Numbered from the stretch's first letter, positions 53,559 through 62,914 are shown. The stretch is DNA of 64,000 nt from Rhodospirillaceae bacterium (GCA_016845145.1 JAERTE010000119.1:32579-96578), one strand, 5' to 3'. Translations and numbers: made by a program. Notes: generated by a model from the letters alone, not told the origin.

Positions 53559-53580
53559 TTATTTGTACACAAACAAATTT
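53555..53580. promoter_or_regulatory. 26-bp palindrome, MarR operator
   Basis: AAATTTATTTGTA followed by CACAAACAAATTT; 11 of 13 symmetric base pairs match. It overlaps the -10 and start site of the plus-strand promoter, a placement for repression. It lies in the gap between marR and the molybdenum hydroxylase operon. Confidence 0.68.
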
Positions 53581-53602
53581 CGCTGTTGGATGAACCAGGG
53601 AG

Positions 53603-54445
53603 ATGGACATCGTAGATTACTTTCGACCTGTGGACTTGACGCAAGCAGTCGATTGGCTGGCGGATAGTGACGCCCGCATTGCGGCTGGCTGCACCGACAT
53701 ATATCCAGCGGAGGCGGGACCGGCGCTCGCCGGGAGCATTCTCGACATCACGGCGATCGACGGTATGCGCGGCATTGCGATGGAAGCGGATCATTGGCGC
53801 TTCGGTGCGGCGACGACATGGACCGATATCGTTCGTGCTGAATTGCCGCCTGCCTTTGACGGCCTCGTGCAGGCAGCCCGGGAGGTCGGGTCCGTGCAAA
53901 TCCAAAATGCCGGCACAATCGGCGGCAACATCTGCAATGCGTCTCCGGCTGCGGACGGCGTGCCGTGCCTGTTGACCTTGGATGCCCAGGTGGAGATGAC
54001 TTCGCAGAGCGGCAGCCGCATTTTGCCCTTGGACGGGTTCTTGCTGGGGCCGAGGCATACCGCCCTGCAACCCGGCGAAATATTGAGTGCCGTGCTGGTT
54101 CCGAAAAGCGCTGCGAGAGGACGCTCGGCATTCGTTAAGCTTGGTGCGCGTAAGTATCTGGTGATCTCCATCGCCATGGTTGCGGTGCGCCTGACGGAGA
54201 TCGATGGCAAGATCGATACGGCGGCCGTCGCCATAGGCGCCTGCAGTGCTACGGCCAAGCGTATGTCTGAGTTGGAGCGCGCATTGTCAGGTATGGCGCT
54301 GCACGACGACTTCACGGCCGAGATTTCCGATGATCTGATTACCAGCAGCTTGACCCCGATTGCGGATATTCGTGCCGATGCCGGATACCGGTCCCACGCC
54401 GCGTCGGAACTGGTGCGCCGTGCCTTGCGGGCGGTGGTCGAATGA
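53603..54445 (+). CDS. FAD-binding subunit of a xanthine-dehydrogenase-family molybdenum hydroxylase
   Basis: A 280-residue CoxM/NdhF-type subunit passing electrons from the iron-sulfur clusters to an acceptor. The N-terminal FAD motif is AAGCTDIYPAEA (usual AGGTDL, here Cys replaces one Gly) and the second is AGTIGGNICNASPAADG. The C-terminal domain has KLGARKYLVISIAMVAVRL. Its stop overlaps the start of the next gene by 4 bases (ATGA). First gene of the divergent operon. Confidence 0.9.
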   Translation: MDIVDYFRPVDLTQAVDWLADSDARIAAGCTDIYPAEAGPALAGSILDITAIDGMRGIAMEADHWRFGAATTWTDIVRAELPPAFDGLVQAAREVGSVQIQNAGTIGGNICNASPAADGVPCLLTLDAQVEMTSQSGSRILPLDGFLLGPRHTALQPGEILSAVLVPKSAARGRSAFVKLGARKYLVISIAMVAVRLTEIDGKIDTAAVAIGACSATAKRMSELERALSGMALHDDFTAEISDDLITSSLTPIADIRADAGYRSHAASELVRRALRAVVE

Positions 54446-57183
54446 GTCATCCCACACATTCATTGGAGATGAAGGTCAACGGCAAGCACGAAACACTGGC
54501 CGTGTCGCCGTCGCGCCGGCTCAGCGAAGTGTTGCGCGAGGATATGAACCTGCGTGGCACCAAAGTCGGGTGCAATGCAGGCGATTGCGGCGCCTGCACG
54601 GTACTGATTGAAGGCGAGCCGGTTTGTGCGTGCCTGACCCCCGTGGCGCAGGCGGAGGGGAAAGCCATCGTTACGGTCGAGGGGCTCTCCCGCGACCGAT
54701 TGTCGAGATTGCAGGAATCGTTTTTGCGCCATGGTGCGGCGCAATGCGGTATTTGTTCTCCGGGTATGCTGATGGCGGCATCAGCGCTGTTGGCAGAAAC
54801 TGCCACGCCCTCGCGCGACCAAGTGGAGGATGCACTGGGTGGCGTTTTGTGCCGCTGCACGGGTTACAGCAAAATCATTGATGCGGTCTGTGCGGCGGCT
54901 GAACCCGCATCGTCCGCCGAACTTCCCCGTGCCGGCGAAGCGGTGGGCGCGCGCGTTGAGCGGCTGGACGGCGTGCCGAAAGTCACCGGGGCCGAGATAT
55001 TCGGCGCCGACCATTGGCCTGAAGACGCACTGCTTGTCCGCGCCGTTCGTTCGCCGCATCACAAAGCGGCGTTCTCATTCGGTGATGTCGAGGCCTGGCG
55101 GGCTCAACACCCCGGCGTTGAAGCCGTATTTACCGCCGCGGATATCCCCGGCGACAATCGCTTTGGGGTTATAGCGCCCTTTGCCGATCAACCGGCCTTG
55201 GCCGACGCCTCGGTGCGGTTTCGGGGGGAGGCCATTGCATTGGTGGTAGGCGATGCGGAAACCATGTACGGACTTAACCTTGATGATTTCCCGGCCTGTT
55301 GGGAACCCGAAGACGGTTATCTGGAGACGCCGGTGGCGCTTGACGCCGAACCATTGGTTCATGATCAGCGACCCGGAAATGTCTTGGTCGTTGGTAAGGT
55401 TCGCCGGGGTGATGTCGAAGACGCGCTCGGTTCGGCTGCTCACGTAGTGGAAGGCCGCATGGAAACCGCCTATGTGGAACATGGCTATATCGAACCCGAA
55501 GCCGGCGCCGCATGGATGGATGGCGACGTATTGGTGATCCAGGCCTGCACGCAAGCGCCGATAATGGATCGCGACGAAACAGCCCATATCCTGGGGCTGG
55601 ATAAGGAGAATGTCCGGATTATACCGGCGGCGACAGGCGGCGGTTTCGGTTCGAAAATCGATATTTCCTTGCAGCCGTTGATTGGCTTGGTGGCGCTGAA
55701 AACTGGACGCCCATGCCGCATGGTCTACACGCGGGGCGAGTCCATGATCTCCACCACCAAACGCCATCCCGCCGACCTTCGGGCGCGCATTGGCGCAAAT
55801 GGAGAAGGGCATATCGTGGCGATGTCACTGACGGGTGATTTCAACACCGGTGCCTACGCCAGTTGGGGGCCGACCGTGGCTGGCCGTGTGCCGATCCATG
55901 CACCCGGACCTTACCGTACGCCCCATTACGACGGCAGTGCGCGAGCCATCCATACCCACGGCCCCGTGTCAGGGGCGTTCCGTGGCTTCGGGGTTCCGCA
56001 GGCGACCCTGATCCAGGAAATGCTGTACGACGACCTGGCGATGGCCTGTGGCCTCGATCGGCTTGAATTCCGGCGAAAGAACGCCTTGCGGGACGGTGAC
56101 CGGACGGCAACAGGGCAACAGTTATTTGGCGTCGGTATCGCAGAATGCCTCGACGCCCTGGTGCCCCGTTGGAAACAGGCTTTGGCGGACGCGGAACAGT
56201 TTAATGCCGATAGCTCGACGATTAAGCGCGGCATCGGCGTGGCATCTTGCTGGTATGGCTGCGGCAACACGTCGATCCCCAATCCATCAACCATCCGTCT
56301 TGGCATCACAGCCGAAGGCCAGCTTCGCCTGCACCAGGGCGCGGTCGATATTGGACAGGGCTCGAATACCGTGATCCCTCAAATTTGTGCCGACGCGCTC
56401 GGTATCTCATTAGAGAAAATTGAGTTGATCGGTGCCGACACGGCTGTGACGCCGGATTGCGGCAAGACGTCGGGTTCACGCCAAACCTATGTAACCGGCA
56501 AGGCGGCAGAATTGGCCGGACAAGCGCTCCGTCAAACCATCCTGCGCATGAGCAACCGTGGGCCGGACGCCGAAATCGACCTTCAATCGGGTCGGTTGAT
56601 GATCACCGAAGGAACGGAAAGATCGGAGATTGATCTCTCGCAGTTGGCCACCGATCAACACGGCTATGCACTTGCGGCGGAGGAAACCTACGATCCGCCG
56701 ACCACGGCACTCGATGAAAACGGCCAGGGTAAACCCTATGGTGTATATGGCTACGGCGCGCAGTTGGCGGAAATCGAGGTCGATGTCTGTTTGGGGACCG
56801 TAGCGGTGCGGCGCATCACAGCGGCGCATGATGTGGGGTGCGCCATCAATCCAATGCTGGCGGAGGGACAGATCGAGGGCGGAATCGCCCAGGGATTGGG
56901 CATGGCCTTGATGGAGGAATACGTGCCCGGTGTGACGGAGAACCTGCACGACTACCTGATCCCGACGATTGGCGATATGCCGGAAATCCAATCCATCCTT
57001 ATCGAAACGCCTGACCCGGAAGGTCCCATGGGCGCCAAGGGACTTGGCGAACACGTACTGATTCCGACGGCGCCGGCGATCCTGAATGCCATCAGGCATG
57101 CGACGGGAGCGCGCATCACCCGCCTGCCGGCATTGCCTCATCGGGTGCTGGCGGCCATTCGCGACGCGGAGGAGAACCCATGA
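54442..57183 (+). CDS. Fused 2Fe-2S / molybdopterin-binding subunit of a molybdenum hydroxylase
   Basis: A 913-residue protein joining the small and large subunits. Residues 1-160 hold two 2Fe-2S clusters: CNAGDCGACTV (C44, C49, C52) with a later Cys in GEPVCAC, and CGICSPGM with CRCTGY. From about residue 175 the catalytic domain follows: ARVERLDGVPKVTGAEIFGA, ATGGGFGSKIDI, GPVSGAFRGFGVPQATL and the C-terminal MGAKGLGEHVLIPTAPAILN with the active-site Glu. Such enzymes hydroxylate a ring carbon next to nitrogen with water (nicotinate dehydrogenase is one). Context with a 6-hydroxynicotinate-reductase-like gene supports an N-heterocycle as substrate. Confidence 0.9.
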   Translation: MSHPTHSLEMKVNGKHETLAVSPSRRLSEVLREDMNLRGTKVGCNAGDCGACTVLIEGEPVCACLTPVAQAEGKAIVTVEGLSRDRLSRLQESFLRHGAAQCGICSPGMLMAASALLAETATPSRDQVEDALGGVLCRCTGYSKIIDAVCAAAEPASSAELPRAGEAVGARVERLDGVPKVTGAEIFGADHWPEDALLVRAVRSPHHKAAFSFGDVEAWRAQHPGVEAVFTAADIPGDNRFGVIAPFADQPALADASVRFRGEAIALVVGDAETMYGLNLDDFPACWEPEDGYLETPVALDAEPLVHDQRPGNVLVVGKVRRGDVEDALGSAAHVVEGRMETAYVEHGYIEPEAGAAWMDGDVLVIQACTQAPIMDRDETAHILGLDKENVRIIPAATGGGFGSKIDISLQPLIGLVALKTGRPCRMVYTRGESMISTTKRHPADLRARIGANGEGHIVAMSLTGDFNTGAYASWGPTVAGRVPIHAPGPYRTPHYDGSARAIHTHGPVSGAFRGFGVPQATLIQEMLYDDLAMACGLDRLEFRRKNALRDGDRTATGQQLFGVGIAECLDALVPRWKQALADAEQFNADSSTIKRGIGVASCWYGCGNTSIPNPSTIRLGITAEGQLRLHQGAVDIGQGSNTVIPQICADALGISLEKIELIGADTAVTPDCGKTSGSRQTYVTGKAAELAGQALRQTILRMSNRGPDAEIDLQSGRLMITEGTERSEIDLSQLATDQHGYALAAEETYDPPTTALDENGQGKPYGVYGYGAQLAEIEVDVCLGTVAVRRITAAHDVGCAINPMLAEGQIEGGIAQGLGMALMEEYVPGVTENLHDYLIPTIGDMPEIQSILIETPDPEGPMGAKGLGEHVLIPTAPAILNAIRHATGARITRLPALPHRVLAAIRDAEENP

Positions 57184-58643
57184 ATACCCCAGAGAAAGTC
57201 CGTTGCGACGCCTGTCCGGTGATGTGCTACATCGCCGATGGCAAGGCCGGGGCCTGCGATCGTTACGCCAACGAGAACGGGCAGATCATCCGCTGTGATC
57301 CGTTGACCATCCTGGACCGCACAATAGATGCCGGCGGCGAGATCGTGCCGTTTTTGCAATCCGATTGGGATGGGCGCGTGTTCAAGGGAGATGAGGTTTT
57401 CGTCACCGCCGTCGGCGCCGGCACCACCTACCCCGACTACAAACCCGCGCCCTTCATTGTCAGCCGAGAGATCGACGATGCGGATTTTGTCACGGTCGTT
57501 TCCGAGGCGATTTTCTCGTACTGCGGCGCCAAGATTAAGATCGATACCGACCGGCATTTGGGTGCGGAGGCAGCCACCGTCCGCGCCGATGGCCAGGCCG
57601 TCGGCCATGTTACCACCGGGGAATACGGCTCTCAGATGCTGTCGCTTGGCGGCGTACATCACTTGACGGGCGGCTCCAAGAAGGAAGGCCGTGTGACGTG
57701 CCAGACGTTGATGGACCTGTGTAATAAGCAAGCGGTCGAGCTGACCATTGATGGCGGCTCGTCGATTGTGGTGGAAGCCGGCAAAGCGCCGATAATTGAT
57801 GGCAATCTTGAGCACCGCATGCGTGTCGGATGCGGCTCGGCCACCATTGGTATGTTCGCGTCGCAATGGGACGGGTTGGTCGATGAGGTGGTGGTGGTCG
57901 ACGATCATATCACGGGCGTTGTTTCCGAGCATCAGGCGGGCAAAGTTTTGGATTGGCCGGATACGGGCATTGATATCAAAGGCCGGCGGTCGACGCCGGG
58001 GCGTTATTTCCAGGTGGCGGAGCCCGGCCTCGGTTGGGGCGGCACCGATATCGAGGACCCGCTGTTGATCCTGGGGCCGTGGAATCCGAAAAAGGGTGCA
58101 CGGCCTGGATTGACGGTGTTGATGGTGTCCACCACGGGCGAGCAGTATGGGTACTACATCCTGAACGAAGCCTTGGAACCGGTGAAGCATGATCTGCCGG
58201 AAACTCTTGTCTCCACGGTCGAGTTGATTGCCGAGAATTGCGAGCCGGCGCGATGTACGGTGTTGTTCATGGGTGGAGCAGGAGGTTCGCTGCGGTCCGG
58301 CGTGACGCAGAATCCCGTTAAGCTGACGCGCTCGGTGCAGCAGTTGCATACGCGGGTCAGTTGCGGCGGCGCGCCGGCGTATGTTTGGCCGGGTGGCGGT
58401 ATCACCATCATGGTCGATGTTACCGAAACACCGAGCCGGTCGTTTGGTTCCGTGCCGACGCCGGCCATCGTCGCACCGATCGAGTTCACGTTGCGGCGAG
58501 ATGACTACAAGGCGCTCGGTGGGCACGATGGCGCGGTGCGCACACTCACGGATATTTTGCAGGTTGGTGGTGAATATGGCGCCGACGCCCGTGCGTTGCA
58601 TCCGCCCGCGGGAGATGCATTCCCCCATCCCGGCGAGAACTGA
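57180..58643 (+). CDS. 6-hydroxynicotinate reductase-like iron-sulfur protein
   Basis: A 487-residue protein matching the family annotated as 6-hydroxynicotinate reductase, known from nicotinate fermentation in Eubacterium barkeri. The N-terminus carries a cysteine set C9, C12, C16, C26 (RCDACPVMCYIADGKAGACD) that should bind an Fe-S cluster; more cysteines occur in FSYCGAKI, RVTCQTLMDLC and RVGCGS. It should reduce a hydroxylated aromatic N-heterocycle to a tetrahydro lactam. Its ATG overlaps the previous stop (ATGA). The identity is by pattern recall; the substrate in this organism is uncertain. Confidence 0.8.
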   Translation: MNTPEKVRCDACPVMCYIADGKAGACDRYANENGQIIRCDPLTILDRTIDAGGEIVPFLQSDWDGRVFKGDEVFVTAVGAGTTYPDYKPAPFIVSREIDDADFVTVVSEAIFSYCGAKIKIDTDRHLGAEAATVRADGQAVGHVTTGEYGSQMLSLGGVHHLTGGSKKEGRVTCQTLMDLCNKQAVELTIDGGSSIVVEAGKAPIIDGNLEHRMRVGCGSATIGMFASQWDGLVDEVVVVDDHITGVVSEHQAGKVLDWPDTGIDIKGRRSTPGRYFQVAEPGLGWGGTDIEDPLLILGPWNPKKGARPGLTVLMVSTTGEQYGYYILNEALEPVKHDLPETLVSTVELIAENCEPARCTVLFMGGAGGSLRSGVTQNPVKLTRSVQQLHTRVSCGGAPAYVWPGGGITIMVDVTETPSRSFGSVPTPAIVAPIEFTLRRDDYKALGGHDGAVRTLTDILQVGGEYGADARALHPPAGDAFPHPGEN

Positions 58644-58644
58644 T

Positions 58645-59499
58645 ATGCAAACGGCCCAGGCCGCCATGCTGCCCGATGGCCGGCGCTTGCACCTGCATCA
58701 CGGCCCGATTGATCTGATTGTCGAGGCTTGGGGGGACGGTCGTGAAGGCGCTTACAGATTGGCGTGCGCGCGATTTGAAAATTTGTTGCAAGAACTTGTA
58801 GATGAATTGCCGACGCTGCGTAGCGCATTCGAGCTGTCGTACATGTTCGAGGGCGTGGTCGCACGACGCATGCACGATGCCGTTTCGCCGTTCTCGGACC
58901 AGTTCGTCACGCCCATGGCCGCGGTCGCGGGGGCGGTCGCTGACGAAATCCTATCGGTTATGGTCTCAGCCGGTGGACTTGAAAAAGCCTACGTAAACAA
59001 CGGCGGTGATGCAGCGTTCTATCTGACGGGTGAGGAACGGATCGAGGCTGCGCTGACGCCGCCGCTGTCGGGGAAAGTCACTGTCAGTGCCATGGCGACC
59101 TATCGCGGCATTGCCACATCGGGATGGCGCGGGCGCAGCCATTCGTTGGGCATTGCTGATGCGGTCAGCGTCGTCGCCGAGACGGCGGCGGCGGCAGACG
59201 CGGCGGCAACGATGATCGCCAACGCGGTCGATCTCCCGGGCCATCCCGCTATCACCCGTCAGCCAGCGTGCGAACTCGCCCCGGATAGTGACTTAGGCGC
59301 ACGTGCGGTGACCATAGATGTCGGCATTTTGTCGGCACAGGAAATTGAACGTGCGCTCGCGCGCGGGGCGGGATTTGCGGACGAACTCTGCACGGGCGCT
59401 CACATCGCGGGCGCGGTGTTGGTTTTGAATAATGAATTGCGCCAGGTGGGCGCGACCGAATCCCTTCAAGTCAAACAGAGGACAGCGATCGATGCCTGA
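58645..59499 (+). CDS. UPF0280 family protein (ApbE-like)
   Basis: A 284-residue UPF0280 protein, related in fold to ApbE flavin-transfer proteins. Family text: HGPIDLIVEAWGDGREGAYR, PMAAVAGAVADEILSVMVSA, AYVNNGGDAAFYLTG, and SHSLGIADAVSVVAETAAAA. The function is unknown; one idea is attaching or supplying a flavin cofactor to the Hnr-like partner. It starts 1 base after the Hnr stop and ends overlapping the DUF1185 gene. Confidence 0.88.
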   Translation: MQTAQAAMLPDGRRLHLHHGPIDLIVEAWGDGREGAYRLACARFENLLQELVDELPTLRSAFELSYMFEGVVARRMHDAVSPFSDQFVTPMAAVAGAVADEILSVMVSAGGLEKAYVNNGGDAAFYLTGEERIEAALTPPLSGKVTVSAMATYRGIATSGWRGRSHSLGIADAVSVVAETAAAADAAATMIANAVDLPGHPAITRQPACELAPDSDLGARAVTIDVGILSAQEIERALARGAGFADELCTGAHIAGAVLVLNNELRQVGATESLQVKQRTAIDA

Positions 59500-60073
59500 A
59501 TTCACGTTGAGAAAAACACTGACCTTCATTGAGGAAATCCAGCACGAGAATGGCCCCAAACCGGATCGGCCGCGCGTGCGTGCGGCTGTGCTGGCGTTGG
59601 TCAAAAATCCATTTGCCGGCACCTATCAAGACGACTTGCAAAGCGCCATGGACGACCTGAAGCCCCTGGGTCTCATGATGACCGATAAGCTTATCGGCAT
59701 TTTGGGCGGAATTGAAAACGTTGATGGTTACGGCAAGGCAGCGCTGGCCGGTGAAGCGGGGGAGTTGGAACACACGGCGCTCTGGCATGTACCCGGTGGC
59801 TACGCCATGCGTGAGAGGCTGGGAGAGGCGAAAGCCATCGTGCCTTCGGCAATGAAGGTTGGCGGTCCCGGCACCCGCATTGACGTACCGTTGGGACATA
59901 TCAATGCGGCTTACGTGCGCAGCCATTTCGACGCCATGGAAGTTGGCGTCCCGGATGGGCCGCGTGCAGATGAATTGCTGTTTGCACTCGCCATGAGCAA
60001 AGGTCCGCGTATTCACAACCGCATGGGCGGGCTTGCCGTCGACGATGTGGAGGGTGTCGACGGGTTGCGCTGA
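59492..60073 (+). CDS. DUF1185 / 'amino acid synthesis' family protein
   Basis: A 193-residue protein of the DUF1185 family: RVRAAVLALVKNPFAGTYQD, ALAGEAGELEHTALWHVPGG, KVGGPGTRIDVPLGHINAAY and DAMEVGVPDGPRADELLFAL. The glycine-rich, His-containing core suggests a small-molecule enzyme. It overlaps the UPF0280 stop by 8 bases, so the products should work together. The family name does not establish a function. Confidence 0.85.
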   Translation: MPEFTLRKTLTFIEEIQHENGPKPDRPRVRAAVLALVKNPFAGTYQDDLQSAMDDLKPLGLMMTDKLIGILGGIENVDGYGKAALAGEAGELEHTALWHVPGGYAMRERLGEAKAIVPSAMKVGGPGTRIDVPLGHINAAYVRSHFDAMEVGVPDGPRADELLFALAMSKGPRIHNRMGGLAVDDVEGVDGLR

Positions 60074-60152
60074 GAATCCAGCGCCAGGTGATTTGACCTG
60101 ATAACCGATTGCCATAGACTGAGATTCTCTGGATTGCCGGGAGTCTCAAAGC

Positions 60153-61790
60153 ATGAGCAAAGATAGCAATTACGCAGATCTGCACGCACACATAGAGGCG
60201 TTGGAGCGCAATGACCTGCTGATCCGAATTGATCGTGAAATCGACAAGGATAGCGAGATGCACCCTCTGGTGCGCTGGCAATTCGTTGGCGGCATGAAGG
60301 AAGAGGACCGCAAGGCCTTCCTGTTCACCAATATTCGCGATGGCAAAGGGCGCGCGTATGACATCCCGGTGATTGTCGGCGGCATGGCTGCCAACCGCGC
60401 GATCTACGCGACCGGGATGGGGTGCGATCTCGACGATATCCAACAAAAGTGGGACGACGCCATTGCCAACCCGATCGCGCCGGTCGAGGTGGAGAAGGCG
60501 GTGTGTCACGAAATTGTCGAGGCCGGCGATGTTTTGTCAGAGGAGGGGCACGGTGTTGATATCCTGCCGGTCCCGGTCTCAACGCCGGGGTTCGACAGCG
60601 CGCCGACGCTGAGTGCGACCAATGTCATCACCAAGGATCCGGAAACCGGCGTGCAGAATATGGGCACCTACCGGGGTGCGTTGAAAGCCCCCGACCGGGT
60701 GGTGGTGCGCATGGCAACGCGCGTCGGTGGTGCTGGGGGATATCAGCATTATCTGAAACACCAAGCACGCGGCGACACCGAGATGCCGGTGGCCATCGTA
60801 TTAGGCTGCCCGCCCTACGTGGCTTTCATGGGACCGCAAAAGCTCCCCATCGACGTCGATGAGTTCACCGTCGCCGGTGGCTTAGCGGGCGGGCCGATCA
60901 ACGTGGTGAGAGCGAAGACCGTTGATTTGTTGGTGCCGGCGGAAGCCGAGATTGTGATCGAGGGGTATATCGACACAACTCATGTTGAGCCCGAAGGCCC
61001 GTTCGGGGAGTCACACGGCCATATCGCACTGGAAGAATACAATATGCCCATGCGGGTGACCGCGGTGACGCGGCGCAAGGATGCCGTGGTGCCATCATAC
61101 ATCAGTCAAGTGGCGCCCAGTGAATCGAGCGTCATCAAACGGGTCGCATACGAGCCGCTGTTCCTGCGTCATCTGCGCGACACCATGAGCATCAAGGGTG
61201 TTAAGAAAGTTTCGCTGCACGAGCCGCTGACAGGGCTGTTGCGGGTCACCGTGATCACCATGGAGACCGGCGCAATACCGACGGAGATATGGCGTGCACT
61301 CAACGGCGCTGCGTTTTTTAAGGGTGATTGCGGGAAAATCTGCATTGCCGTCAACGATGACATCGATGTCGATAGTCCTGACGCCATCCTTTGGGCCATG
61401 GCTTACCGCTCCAACCCGATCAAGGATATGCAATTGGTGCCGCACCGGGGCCAAGGTCATGGGCCGAAGCGCGAACATGCGGGCGAGGAGGATTCGACCC
61501 TGCTGGTCGACGCCACAATGAAATCCCCCATGCCGCCGTTGGCACTGCCTGGGCGGGAGTATATGGAGCGCGCCAAGGACATCTGGGAGGAACTGGACCT
61601 ACCGCGCCTGATGCCACAAGCCCCTTGGCACGGTTATTCGCTGGGCGCGTGGCACGAAGTTTGGGACGCTGCCGCCGCCCGCGCTGCCGCAGGCGGGTAC
61701 ATGGAGAATGGCGCCATCAGTGAAGGCTTGCAACGGCCCGGCGTTAAGCCGGAAACCCGGTTCAATCCCGATACGGGTGAGCCTGAATGA
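60153..61790 (+). CDS. UbiD family (prenylated-FMN) decarboxylase
   Basis: A 545-residue UbiD-type enzyme. The catalytic acid pair E281 and E286 lies in PEGPFGESHGH, with the E-x4-E spacing of UbiD/Fdc1. Other blocks: GTYRGALKAPDRVVVRMATR, YQHYLKHQARGDTEMPVAIV and LVPHRGQGHGPKREHAG. It (de)carboxylates an unsaturated acid and needs prenylated FMN from UbiX, which is not in the window. It follows DUF1185 after 79 bases and precedes the tricarboxylate-type transporter. Confidence 0.92.
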   Translation: MSKDSNYADLHAHIEALERNDLLIRIDREIDKDSEMHPLVRWQFVGGMKEEDRKAFLFTNIRDGKGRAYDIPVIVGGMAANRAIYATGMGCDLDDIQQKWDDAIANPIAPVEVEKAVCHEIVEAGDVLSEEGHGVDILPVPVSTPGFDSAPTLSATNVITKDPETGVQNMGTYRGALKAPDRVVVRMATRVGGAGGYQHYLKHQARGDTEMPVAIVLGCPPYVAFMGPQKLPIDVDEFTVAGGLAGGPINVVRAKTVDLLVPAEAEIVIEGYIDTTHVEPEGPFGESHGHIALEEYNMPMRVTAVTRRKDAVVPSYISQVAPSESSVIKRVAYEPLFLRHLRDTMSIKGVKKVSLHEPLTGLLRVTVITMETGAIPTEIWRALNGAAFFKGDCGKICIAVNDDIDVDSPDAILWAMAYRSNPIKDMQLVPHRGQGHGPKREHAGEEDSTLLVDATMKSPMPPLALPGREYMERAKDIWEELDLPRLMPQAPWHGYSLGAWHEVWDAAAARAAAGGYMENGAISEGLQRPGVKPETRFNPDTGEPE

Positions 61791-61912
61791 GCCTATAACA
61801 AAACCTGATAAGGAAAGTCGAAAATTACATATATTGCGGAACCGCGTGGCTGTTCGCTATGGTGTAATACAAACGGCAATAAGCCGAAGATTTTCATAGG
61901 GAGGAAAATAGC

Positions 61913-62893
61913 ATGACATCCAAGAAACTGTTTACATCGGCCAGTGTGTTGGCATTGACGGCGGCCTTTGCCGTTGGCGCAGCAAACCCAGCTTTGGCCG
62001 AGTATCCTGAAAAACCGATCAAGCTTTATGTTGGCTTCTCGGCCGGTGGCGGCACCGACACGACCGCGCGCGGTTTTGCCAGTTATGTGCACGAAGTGCC
62101 GGAAATGAACGGCATGCCGATGGTTGTTGTCAACAAGCCGGGTGGTTCGGGCATGCAGGCGGCGAAAATCGTCAAGCAAGCCAAGCCCGATGGCTATACG
62201 TTGTATATTATCAACAACGGCACATTTGCGGCGGCTGAGTTGGGCTCCAAGAAATCACCGGTCAAACCGCGCGAAGATTTCATTCATTTGGGCTGTATGA
62301 CCCAGTTGGTGACGGCGCTGACCGTCCATGCCGACAGCCCGCATAAGGATGCGGCGTCTTGGGTGAAAGAAGCAAAAGCCAGTGGCAAGACCATTCGCTG
62401 GTCAACGTCGGGCGCCACCACGATGCATGGTCTGGTTGGCCACTTGTTCTTGGATGCCGCCGGCGTCAAGAATAAGAAGATCCCGTTCAAAGGCGGCTCC
62501 AAGGCCCGTGCGGCCCTGGTCGCCAAGAAAGTCGACGTGGCTTTCAACGGCGTTCACCTGCGTAAAGGCTTCGAGAACGACATCCGTCCCATCGGTGTGC
62601 CCCTGACCAAACGCGATCCGGCCAACAAGGACGTGACTACTTTCGCCGAACAGGGGCTGCCCAGTGTCGATGTGGCTGGTCCGATGTGTCTGTTTGCGCC
62701 GAAGGGCATGCCCGCCGCCGCGCAAGCCAAGGTCAAAATCGCCATCAAAGGTGTTGCCGCGAAAAAGGGCTTCAAGAAATTCATGAAGAAGTCCGGTTTG
62801 GCCGCGTTCCACATCACCGCAGAAGGTTCCGAAGCCAACTTGAATACGCTCTATGCGAAGTTTGGCCCGTTGATCGCCTCACTGAAGAAGTGA
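61913..62893 (+). CDS. tctC: Tripartite tricarboxylate transporter solute-binding protein (TctC/Bug)
   Basis: A 326-residue periplasmic protein with signal peptide (residues 1-29, ending PALA). Bug-family text: YPEKPIKLYVGFSAGGGTDT, VVNKPGGSGMQAAKIVKQAK and PDGYTLYIINNG. It binds a carboxylate for TctAB. AGGGAGGAAAA precedes the ATG. It follows the catabolic operon and is probably the uptake system for its substrate. Confidence 0.93.
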   Translation: MTSKKLFTSASVLALTAAFAVGAANPALAEYPEKPIKLYVGFSAGGGTDTTARGFASYVHEVPEMNGMPMVVVNKPGGSGMQAAKIVKQAKPDGYTLYIINNGTFAAAELGSKKSPVKPREDFIHLGCMTQLVTALTVHADSPHKDAASWVKEAKASGKTIRWSTSGATTMHGLVGHLFLDAAGVKNKKIPFKGGSKARAALVAKKVDVAFNGVHLRKGFENDIRPIGVPLTKRDPANKDVTTFAEQGLPSVDVAGPMCLFAPKGMPAAAQAKVKIAIKGVAAKKGFKKFMKKSGLAAFHITAEGSEANLNTLYAKFGPLIASLKK

Positions 62894-62914
62894 TGAAAAG
62901 TTGATTGTCGAATA

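Noticed and set aside
57138..58667. 509-codon open frame on the minus strand opposite the Hnr-like gene
   Set aside because: Its product is Arg/His-rich with no family, while the plus frame has clear Fe-S cysteines and coupled neighbours; it is a GC-rich antisense shadow.
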